Assembly (NCBI GenBank): GCA_029573975.1 | Contig: JAKQBU010000325.1 | Coordinates: forward strand, 1 to 5,027 | Direction of reading: 5' to 3' | Source of the DNA: Planctomycetota bacterium | GTDB lineage: Bacteria; Planctomycetota; Phycisphaerae; Sedimentisphaerales; SM23-30 | DNA: 5,027 nt | In this document: one piece after another, positions 1 through 5,027 of the stretch | Position numbering within the stretch: position 1 is the first letter of the stretch | How the letters are laid out: every line of letters starts with the position of its first letter | Made by a program: the position numbers and the translations under genes | Notes under the pieces: generated by a model | The model's database searches: none | What the model was told of the DNA's origin: nothing | The model's input: the letters and a program-made list of their open reading frames with translations, nothing else

Positions 1-52
1 GCTTAAACTGAAATAACCTGCCCCGGTCATTCGCCCCGTAAAAACATGCGCA

Positions 53-1780
53 TCAAAATGGGCCGACCCGGCCGCTTCCCTTTCCCGCATACTCGTAAAC
101 CAGGTATGTGCGTTCGTTGTCAGGCAGGCTTATCATCCTGAAATGGTCCCCATAGGCATCGAGCAGTTGTTGAATCAGAACTATTTCCAGATCGGTCCCA
201 TAATTCGGGCCGGCCAATTCGGGTTGACGCAGTACCAGCAACGATTTTGCCTGTCCGGATTGGAACATCTGGTAATTCCCCAGGGCGGTCAATTGGGGTT
301 GGCACGTGATTTGACCGGATACCAGGTGCACGATGGATGAGTTTCTGCAAAGGACTGGTGCGGGGATATCCCGGTGCTCTTTCAGCCATAACCCCATCTG
401 ATAATACCTCTGGTATCCCATGAACATGGGTTCGCGGCTGCGAAGAACACGGTGCTCCAGCAGGGCATAAGTCCCGGTATATCCCCATTGGATCAGAACA
501 TACAGGCCCAGAAAACCAAGGACGGCAATCTGCCGTATCGCGGTACGGGATATCCGGGTAATACGATTGCTTAGCATCAGCACCAGTACAACCAGGGCCG
601 GCAAACAATAAATACCTCCGGTCCGTACCAGTTCCATCGGTGCCATCCGGCCGCCGGAAAAAATACCCGCCCACAGCGGTAGGCACATAACCAGCAATCC
701 CAAAACGGTGAAGATCTCCTTTCGAATGTCGGAAAGTGCCGTAAGTTTCAGCCGCAAGGTGTCCAGCCCCAGCACCGCGAAAATCAATAACCCCGGCAGC
801 ACCGGCAGGTAGAATCGCGTCCCCTGATCGAACCAGACACTCATAACCGCCATATACAACAACAGGTACCATGACAGCAGCCGCGGCTTCTTCCGCCAGG
901 AACCGGCATATCCCGTCAGGATAACCATCATCACGGGTATTATGAAGTACCAGTTGAACTGCCCGCTTTCAATATTCAGTACGATTTGCGTTATCCTCAT
1001 CAGGACAATGGGCACCATTTCGCTGAGCCGATTCACGAGAATCCCGACCAGCGTCTTCTCACCGGTTATTTCCATCCAGTATTCCATGTACCCTACACCC
1101 CCCGTCGGGAACGACAGCCTCCACCAGAGCCACGGCAGCGCGACAAACACCGGCGCAAGGACGGCTAGGGCATATTTTCGCCAGCCAGGTTTGGTTCGGG
1201 TACTGGTCAGCAGCCACACAAAAATGGCTCCTGCCAGGGTCAATCCAACCGATCGGGTGAGCCAGGCCAGACTCGCCAGCAGCAAACCGCCGATCCACTT
1301 TCCTTTCCCATCGGTCTGGCTCTCTTCCAGCAGCACAATCGACCAGACCGTCAGGCACGCATACAGCATATCTGACAGAATATACATCGTATGCTGAAAT
1401 ACCGTAATATTGGTCAGCACCAAAACGCCCGTCACCCTGGCCAGGTTGGCCGAGACAAATTTCCTGGCCAGCCGCCAGGTCCCGACCGCCAGCAAAACCG
1501 CCAGCACCGCTTCCAGTAGTTTCATCGCCAGGATCGGCAATTCGTCCTGCCCCAGCAGTCTGGTTACCCCCGCCATCGACAAGGCAAACAGGGGAGGAAA
1601 TATACTCCCGCGGACATGGTTGAACTGCAAACCCTGCCCCTGTACCAGCGATTTAGCCGTCCCTACATATTCGCTGCTGTCCGGCGTCGGCTTATACTGG
1701 CTGCTCAGTCCGCAAACGTACAGCCCTAGGGTAATCACAACCACCGGGATCAGGTACTTTCTGTCGGTTAAATCAGGCAT
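53..1780 (-). CDS. GT-C family membrane glycosyltransferase (PMT/GT39, ArnT-like)
   Basis: Predicted integral membrane glycosyltransferase of 575 residues. Proteins of this class transfer a sugar from a polyprenyl-phosphate carrier to a lipid, glycan or protein acceptor on the outer face of the cytoplasmic membrane. Visible hallmarks: a hydrophobic first helix (about residues 8-24), then a loop with PDSSEY (33-38) whose Asp34 fits the acidic residue of the first loop in GT-C enzymes. Many further helices follow (about 84-102, 113-150, 163-191, 202-220, 278-291, 301-315, 322-338, 355-373, 388-404, 416-432). The segment LAWLTRSVG (171-179) and the RFYLPVLPGLL stretch (322-332) are typical of PMT-like proteins. 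The C-terminal 125 residues are soluble. The ATG at 1778-1780 has only a close GAAAGGG upstream. The stop is TGA. It is divergent from the radical SAM gene. The acceptor cannot be told. Family assignment is fairly sure; it rests on motif and topology reading only. Confidence 0.88.
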   Translation of the reverse strand: MPDLTDRKYLIPVVVITLGLYVCGLSSQYKPTPDSSEYVGTAKSLVQGQGLQFNHVRGSIFPPLFALSMAGVTRLLGQDELPILAMKLLEAVLAVLLAVGTWRLARKFVSANLARVTGVLVLTNITVFQHTMYILSDMLYACLTVWSIVLLEESQTDGKGKWIGGLLLASLAWLTRSVGLTLAGAIFVWLLTSTRTKPGWRKYALAVLAPVFVALPWLWWRLSFPTGGVGYMEYWMEITGEKTLVGILVNRLSEMVPIVLMRITQIVLNIESGQFNWYFIIPVMMVILTGYAGSWRKKPRLLSWYLLLYMAVMSVWFDQGTRFYLPVLPGLLIFAVLGLDTLRLKLTALSDIRKEIFTVLGLLVMCLPLWAGIFSGGRMAPMELVRTGGIYCLPALVVLVLMLSNRITRISRTAIRQIAVLGFLGLYVLIQWGYTGTYALLEHRVLRSREPMFMGYQRYYQMGLWLKEHRDIPAPVLCRNSSIVHLVSGQITCQPQLTALGNYQMFQSGQAKSLLVLRQPELAGPNYGTDLEIVLIQQLLDAYGDHFRMISLPDNERTYLVYEYAGKGSGRVGPF

Positions 1781-2006
1781 ATCCCTTTCGTTATCGGCCT
1801 GATTCGCTCTAATTCTTTATCGATGGGCAATATGATCTGCCTGGGCTGGCCAGGTCCGATAAAAACACACCTCCGGTTTTTATTTTCTCCAAAAGAGTCG
1901 TTTTCAGCGGTTCTGCACGGTTGTAACGATTAGTTCCATCATAGCGTTTAGTCGGTCTTTTCGTTTTCCGATGGGATGGGTGTTGCAATAAGGACATGCT
2001 GGACGG
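1781..2006. promoter_or_regulatory. Divergent intergenic region between GT-C and radical SAM genes
   Basis: This region must hold the promoters of both divergent genes. I could not find a convincing pair of -35 and -10 hexamers on either strand, so no promoter is placed. It contains two inverted repeats, at 1840-1854 and 1859-1883, only four bases apart, that could be operator-like or simply structural. Minus-strand and plus-strand open frames crossing it look like chance or antisense frames. Confidence 0.5.
1859..1883. repeat. Perfect 8-bp AT-rich inverted repeat
   Basis: ATAAAAAC (1859-1866) is followed after a 9-base spacer by its exact reverse complement GTTTTTAT (1876-1883). It lies about 80 bases upstream of the GT-C start and about 137 bases upstream of the radical SAM start. 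The arms are A/T-rich, so it is a poor RNA hairpin but could bind a dimeric regulator. No T-tract or gene end makes it a normal terminator. Confidence 0.5.
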
Positions 2007-2012
2007 AAAGGA
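2007..2012 (+). promoter_or_regulatory. Ribosome binding site that sets the radical SAM start
   Basis: AAAGGA lies seven bases before the ATG at 2020 and four before the ATG at 2017. The upstream in-frame ATG at 1996 has AAGGA only one base away, which is too close. The conserved protein start (MRILFVNPPW) also begins at 2020, so 2020 is preferred over 1996. Confidence 0.65.
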
Positions 2013-2019
2013 CCGAATG

Positions 2020-3399
2020 ATGCGTATCTTGTTTGTCAATCCCCCCTGGGTAAAACGCGATGGAAACGTCTGGAAAAATATCGCCTGTGTCATGCCCCCG
2101 CTGGGCTTGGCCTGGATGGCTTCCGTGCTGGAAAAGCACGGCCATCAGGTACTCATCTGTGACGCTCATGCCGAACGTCTGCCCATGGATCAAATCGCAA
2201 ACTCTCTCGCCCAGCTTGGCCATTTTGATCTGGTGGGCATCACCGCCACCACTCCCATCATCAGCAACGCCCTCGAAATCGCCCGTCAGGCCCGCCGCCT
2301 GTGGCCCGCTTGCCGCCTGGTGATGGGGGGGGTCCACCCCACGGTCCTGCCGGAAGAAACCCTCGCCGAACCGGCCGTCGATGTCGTCGTTCGCGGCGAA
2401 GGCGAGATTACGATCACCGACCTGGCCGCCCATACGCCCTTCGCCGAAATTCGCGGCATCTCCTATCGCCAGGCTGGCAAAATCATCCACAATCCCGATC
2501 AGATTCTCATCGAGGATTTGGATTCTCTGCCCATGCCGGCCTACCACCTCTTGCCGATGGACAAATATTATCCCTCCGCCGGCGCCGCCAAACGCCTGCC
2601 AGCCGTTTCCATGCTGGCCACCCGCGGCTGCCCGGGCCGCTGTACCTTCTGTTATCGTATCTTCGGCAATAAACTCCGCGTCCGTTCCGGCCGCAAAGTC
2701 GCCGAAGAAGTCAAGCATCTGCAGGATACCTACGGCATCAAAGAAATCTGCTTCTACGACGACACCTTTACCGTTTTCAAAAAAGAGGTCCACGCCTTCT
2801 GCCAGCGGCTCGAAGAACTGCATGTGAATTTGACCTGGAGCTGCTTTAGCCGTGTCGATACCATTGACCAGTTGCTCCTGGACGACATGAAAGCCCACGG
2901 CTGCCACCAGATCATGTACGGCATCGAATCCGCCAGCCCGGAAATCCTGGCCAACGTCGGCAAACGGGCGGACCTCGATAAGGCCCGCCGCGCCGTCGCC
3001 ATCACCAAAAAGGCCGGTATCGACGTCCGTGCCGCTTATATGCTCGGCAATCCCGGCGAAACCCTCGAAACCATGCAGCAAACCCTCGATTTCGCCATCG
3101 AACTGGACACCGATGTCGCCATCTTCAATATCGCCACCCCCTTCCCCGGCACGGACATGTTCCAGTGGGCCAAATCCCGCGGCCTGCTGACCACCGAAAA
3201 TTGGGACGAGTATGATTTCGCCAACCCCGTCATGAAACTGCCCACCGTCTCCCTGAAACAGATTCACGAATTCTATCAGCGGGCCTATCGCAAATTCTTC
3301 CTCCGCCCCAAATACCTCGCCCGCCGCGTCGCCCGCCTCCGCCATCTCGTCAGCCTCGTCGACGCCTTCCGCGGCCTCCGCGCCGTCATGAACACCTAG
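2020..3399 (+). CDS. B12-binding-domain radical SAM protein
   Basis: Predicted cytosolic iron-sulfur enzyme of 459 residues in the cobalamin-dependent radical SAM group (BchE / P-methylase-like architecture). Such enzymes cleave S-adenosylmethionine and often methylate or rearrange unreactive carbon or phosphorus centres. The N-terminal Rossmann-like half has NPPW (7-10), MPPLGLAWMASVLE (25-38), GGVHPT (103-108) and RGEGE (125-129), all usual in these B12 domains. The radical SAM core has the cluster motif CPGRCTFC (Cys204, Cys208, Cys211), FYDDTF (245-250), YGIESAS (300-306), GNPGET (343-348, SAM binding) and TPFPGT (373-378). The tail (about 420-459) is rich in Arg and aromatic residues. 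The DxHxxG cobalamin motif is not intact: the matching place reads DAHAER (48-53). Length is normal for the family. Substrate is unknown; a role in lipid, glycan or secondary-metabolite modification cannot be chosen from the context. An alternative start is 1996, adding eight residues. Confidence 0.93.
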   Translation: MRILFVNPPWVKRDGNVWKNIACVMPPLGLAWMASVLEKHGHQVLICDAHAERLPMDQIANSLAQLGHFDLVGITATTPIISNALEIARQARRLWPACRLVMGGVHPTVLPEETLAEPAVDVVVRGEGEITITDLAAHTPFAEIRGISYRQAGKIIHNPDQILIEDLDSLPMPAYHLLPMDKYYPSAGAAKRLPAVSMLATRGCPGRCTFCYRIFGNKLRVRSGRKVAEEVKHLQDTYGIKEICFYDDTFTVFKKEVHAFCQRLEELHVNLTWSCFSRVDTIDQLLLDDMKAHGCHQIMYGIESASPEILANVGKRADLDKARRAVAITKKAGIDVRAAYMLGNPGETLETMQQTLDFAIELDTDVAIFNIATPFPGTDMFQWAKSRGLLTTENWDEYDFANPVMKLPTVSLKQIHEFYQRAYRKFFLRPKYLARRVARLRHLVSLVDAFRGLRAVMNT

Positions 3400-3509
3400 C
3401 GAATCTGCGACTGCCATCCAGCCATAACATAACACAGCCGTCTCGTCTGTGATTCCTCCCATTACCTCTGCTGTCGGGAAATATAAGCCGGGACTTGCCC
3501 CACGACTCC

Positions 3510-3797
3510 TTATTTTATATCATGCTCCGCATAATACCCCTCCAGTTCCTTCCAATAGGGACTGAATGCCAGCCATTTACAAAATTCCTTTTTGTTCTCC
3601 TCCTTGCCCGGGATATTGGCTGGCCAGGCTGCATCGAAAAAATACCACCCTAGCTCAATCTGGCCGGCGTATAATAACTCCAGAGTCGTCTGCAATAGTT
3701 CGGACGGAGGCAGTGAGTCCGGTTTCCCGCTTTCATCGGCAGATATTTTCCGGGCCAGGGCGGTCACCTCATCGCGTGTCTTCTGGTTTTTTCGCAT
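3510..3797 (-). CDS. Hypothetical 95-residue soluble protein
   Basis: I do not recognise this family. The protein begins MRKNQKTRDEV, is charged, and has no signal peptide or membrane segment. Residues 31-55 and 66-92 look like amphipathic helices rich in Trp, Tyr and Phe (for example GWYFFDAAWP at 50-59 and CKWLAFSPYW at 73-82). There is a single Cys (73). Codon third positions inside it are mixed but coding-like. The frame stays open further upstream, with a TTG at 3978-3980 that would give 156 residues, but that extension uses AT-rich and rare codons, crosses the palindrome cluster and does not read like protein, so the only ATG (3795-3797) is preferred. No Shine-Dalgarno sequence is visible before it. 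It is convergent with the radical SAM gene, with 110 bases between the stops, and lies downstream of the broken MBOAT gene on the same strand. Confidence 0.6.
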   Translation of the reverse strand: MRKNQKTRDEVTALARKISADESGKPDSLPPSELLQTTLELLYAGQIELGWYFFDAAWPANIPGKEENKKEFCKWLAFSPYWKELEGYYAEHDIK

Positions 3798-3892
3798 CAA
3801 CAATGGAGAAATTCGATACCTGTTATTTATATAACCAAGAATGATTCGGGGAAAAGGCGAACCGGCCTTACAATACCCCCAAATATTGCGGC

Positions 3893-3927
3893 CCGAAATA
3901 TCGGGGTCTGACCCGAATGGCACTGCC
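3893..3927. repeat. Cluster of three small palindromes (possible REP-like or mobile-element remnant)
   Basis: Three hairpin-forming units lie within 35 bases: CCGA-AATA-TCGG (3893-3904), GGGTC-T-GACCC (3904-3914) and GGCA-C-TGCC (3919-3927). CCCGAA occurs twice (3892-3897 and 3912-3917). From memory, GGGTC-T-GACCC followed by an AATGGCACT-type sequence recurs in intergenic repeats in several bacterial genomes, some near REP-associated tyrosine (Y1) transposases. That link is recollection and was not searched. No transposase is visible here. The unit lies upstream of the 95-residue gene and could be in its 5' untranslated leader. Confidence 0.45.
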
Positions 3928-3939
3928 GTTCCTAAGAGG

Positions 3940-3968
3940 ATGATATAATCGCAGTTACACAAAATCAA
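3940..3968 (-). promoter_or_regulatory. Possible sigma-70-type promoter for the 95-residue gene
   Basis: On the minus strand TTGATT (3963-3968) and TATCAT (3940-3945) are separated by 17 bases. They match the consensus at 4 of 6 and 5 of 6 positions. Transcription would start near 3933 and give a leader of roughly 135 bases containing the palindrome cluster. The match could be chance in this AT-rich patch. Confidence 0.3.
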
Positions 3969-4181
3969 CAGAATAAGCAATTGCTTTGACGTCCGGGAGT
4001 GGGATCGTGGCGTAGGGAGAGTGGCCGGGGGATAGAATCTCTCCTGTCCACCGAGGATGGATGGGTCCGCGGCCAGGACATTGGGATGATGCTTTTCAAC
4101 CTCTCTTTCCCGCCAGCGCGGTGCTCTATCGGGTTATCTGCCGGTATTGGCTTCGCGGTTTGGTCATCAGCGGATACGGTT
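3969..4181. other. Non-coding stretch after the broken MBOAT gene
   Basis: No convincing gene is seen here or, apart from the palindromes and the possible promoter, on to 3798. The minus frame shared by the MBOAT remnant and the 95-residue gene is open from the TAA at 4134-4136 down to 3510. Its upper part reads VLAADPSILGGQERFYPP, which is coding-like in codon choice but matches nothing I recognise. Short pieces in the other minus frames near 4110-4180 (TVSADD; LMTKPRSQYRQITR) could be frame-shifted MBOAT sequence. The plus-strand frames here are rich in low-complexity residues and look spurious. Confidence 0.4.
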
Positions 4182-4682
4182 TGGGCCGGCCACCAGTTGG
4201 GGGAACAGGGCCAGTTACGCGAAAAAATGTACCACATTACGGGTCGGCCGCAGTTCACCCCGATACACATCAATTGTATAACTCATCGACTGAAAGGTAT
4301 AAAAACTGATGCCGACCGGCAGAATCAGCCCGGCCGCCGGTATCAGAACCGGGATGCCCAGCCAGGTAAAAATTTGATTCACACTTTGGATGCCAAAATC
4401 CAGATATTTGAAAATAACCAGCGAACCGAGGTTGCCGGCTAGCGACACAATCAGCAGCGCCTTGCGATACTGCGGTCGCTGTAGAATAGCCAGCGCCGCA
4501 AAAAAGTCGATCAAACCGCTCCCTGCCAGCAGAAACAGAAACCGCCAGTCCCACCGGCCGTAAAAAATAAACGAGGCAGCCACCAGCCAGGCATAATGGC
4601 CATTAGCGCTGCGCCGAACCAAAATCCACCCGCCAAAAAAAAAGGCCAAAAATACCAGAAATATCAGCGAATGAAATTGCAT
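4182..4682 (-). pseudogene. MBOAT family O-acyltransferase (AlgI-like), N-terminal fragment, disrupted
   Basis: Membrane-bound O-acyltransferases move acyl groups onto exported glycans or other acceptors; AlgI acetylates alginate. The reading starting at ATG 4680-4682 runs 155 residues to a TAA at 4215-4217. It shows an N-terminal helix (3-21), SFIFYGRWDWRFLFLL (37-52), further helices, FKYLDF (91-96) and the family hallmark LPVGISFYTFQSMSY (121-135) then DVYRGELRPTRN (138-149). Past the TAA the same frame goes on as LALFPQLVAGP (4182-4214), which is again a hallmark MBOAT segment, so the TAA replaces a sense codon (Tyr is usual there). Beyond it the frame is lost, with TGA TGA at 4164-4169. 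Full proteins are about 450-500 residues; the C-terminal part with the catalytic His is missing, and the radical SAM and 95-residue genes leave no room for it. No strong ribosome site precedes the start. The family is sure, the loss of function very likely. A sequencing error is the main alternative for the first stop alone. Confidence 0.85.
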
Positions 4683-4913
4683 GCCAGATTCTAGGGTAGG
4701 GATCGTCCGTTGTAAGGCTCTTCTCTGCTGAATTATCGATCCGGGGGAAGCATTAGGGTAAAAAATAGCTGATTTTACACGTCCGATAAATATAAAAGCA
4801 GATGGCTGTTTCCCGCCGGAAGAAAGTGAAGAGAACGAAGAAGACGGCAAAAAGACCGCTGAAAATCGAAAGTCTGTGAGTTATGTGGCCTGGGTATGAC
4901 ACTGGCGTCACAT
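4683..4913. other. Intergenic region between MBOAT remnant and 5S promoter
   Basis: No 23S rRNA 3' end or tRNA is visible. The purine-rich plus strand (about 4798-4875) contains a 25-codon frame, ATG 4802 to TGA 4877-4879, encoding a very basic peptide beginning MAVSRRKKVKRTKK; it has no clear ribosome site and is not called as a gene. The minus strand has a long open frame with many Phe residues that is simply the complement of this purine tract. A partial palindrome TGAC-N6-GTCA (4897-4910) lies directly upstream of the 5S promoter -35 box. Confidence 0.5.
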
Positions 4914-4942
4914 TTGGCTTATTGCCTTTTCGGGTGTATAAT
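4914..4942 (+). promoter_or_regulatory. Sigma-70-type promoter for the 5S rRNA gene
   Basis: TTGGCT (4914-4919) and a perfect TATAAT (4937-4942) are spaced by 17 bases. Predicted transcription start is near 4949, about 17-20 bases before the expected 5' end of 5S rRNA, leaving a short leader to be trimmed. The spacing, the perfect -10 and the position just ahead of a stable RNA support the call. Confidence 0.65.
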
Positions 4943-4966
4943 ATAAATAGAAAAGCGATGATGAGC

Positions 4967-5027
4967 GGTGCCTGATTAGGTTTGGTCAGGCAGAGGTTTT
5001 GCACCATGCCGAACACAGAAGGCTGAA
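4967..5027 (+). rRNA. rrf: 5S ribosomal RNA, 5' part (cut by window edge)
   Basis: The segment CCATGCCGAACACAGAAG (5004-5021) matches the universally conserved loop of 5S rRNA (E. coli positions 37-54: CCAUGCCGAACUCAGAAG, one base different). Counting back by the E. coli spacing puts the 5' end near 4967-4969, at the start of GTGCCTGA, which is a plausible first strand of helix I. The stretch GGTCAGGC (about 4984-4991) is a good candidate for the 5' strand of helix II; its partner would lie just beyond the edge. Helix III pairing is weak (TTG 4999-5001 with CAG 5016-5018). The 3' half is outside the window, so the gene cannot be checked fully. No 23S sequence is seen in the preceding 300 bases. 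Confidence 0.75.

Noticed and set aside
120..1397. Several open frames overlapping the GT-C gene on both strands
   Set aside because: They have no family motifs, and the membrane-protein frame explains the region fully.
1809..2093. 94-codon minus frame across the divergent intergenic region
   Set aside because: It overlaps the radical SAM start, has no ribosome site and no recognisable protein features.
3433..3451. CACAG-N9-CTGTG hairpin between the convergent stops, as a terminator
   Set aside because: The stem is only five base pairs and there is no T-tract on either strand, so a terminator cannot be claimed.
1948..3462. Minus-strand open frame of 504 codons opposite the radical SAM gene
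   Set aside because: It is the antisense of a GC-rich real gene; its translation is repetitive in Gly, Asp, Ala and Phe with no recognisable motifs, while the plus strand has clear family motifs.
3944..3949. Plus-strand TATAAT as a promoter
   Set aside because: No -35-like hexamer is found at the right distance and no plus-strand gene follows.
3999..4442. Plus-strand open frame over the MBOAT remnant
   Set aside because: It is opposite clear MBOAT hallmark motifs on the minus strand and has no recognisable content.
4753..5016. 87-codon minus frame across the 5S gene and its promoter
   Set aside because: It overlaps the conserved 5S rRNA sequence and is Phe-rich only because it is the complement of a purine tract.
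1..5027. CRISPR array, tRNA genes or intact transposase
   Set aside because: I looked for regularly spaced direct repeats, cloverleaf patterns and transposase motifs and saw none.

Overview
The window looks like a stretch of bacterial chromosome with moderately high GC and strong G/C preference at third codon positions. It holds two long intact genes, one short unknown gene, one broken gene and the 5' part of a ribosomal RNA gene. Shine-Dalgarno signals are weak except before the radical SAM gene. A 5S rRNA gene that appears to have its own promoter and no 23S gene just upstream would fit a lineage with scattered rRNA genes. Planctomycetota is a reasonable guess on that ground and on general style, but no marker gene here proves it.

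Layout, left to right. Positions 53-1780 (minus) encode a 575-residue multi-spanning membrane protein of the GT-C / PMT (GT39, ArnT-like) glycosyltransferase type. A 239-base divergent intergenic region follows, with two inverted repeats. Positions 2020-3399 (plus) encode a B12-binding-domain radical SAM enzyme with a CxxxCxxC cluster motif. After a 110-base convergent gap, 3510-3797 (minus) encodes a 95-residue soluble protein of unknown function. Positions 3798-4180 have no convincing gene but contain a tight run of three small palindromes (3893-3927) and a possible minus-strand promoter. Positions 4182-4682 (minus) are the N-terminal part of an MBOAT/AlgI-type O-acyltransferase, interrupted by a TAA in a conserved segment and then by loss of frame; the catalytic C-terminal half is absent. 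Positions 4683-4913 are mostly non-coding, and a good sigma-70-type promoter (4914-4942, plus) leads into a 5S rRNA gene cut by the right edge.

The intact genes do not form an obvious operon: the GT-C gene and the radical SAM gene are divergent, and the radical SAM gene and the small gene are convergent. GT-C glycosyltransferases and MBOAT acyltransferases both work on lipid-linked or exported glycans, so an old cell-surface glycan setting is possible but unproven. I did not find a convincing new biological system. The items most worth checking are the decayed MBOAT gene with its adjoining palindromic patch, and the apparently solitary 5S gene.
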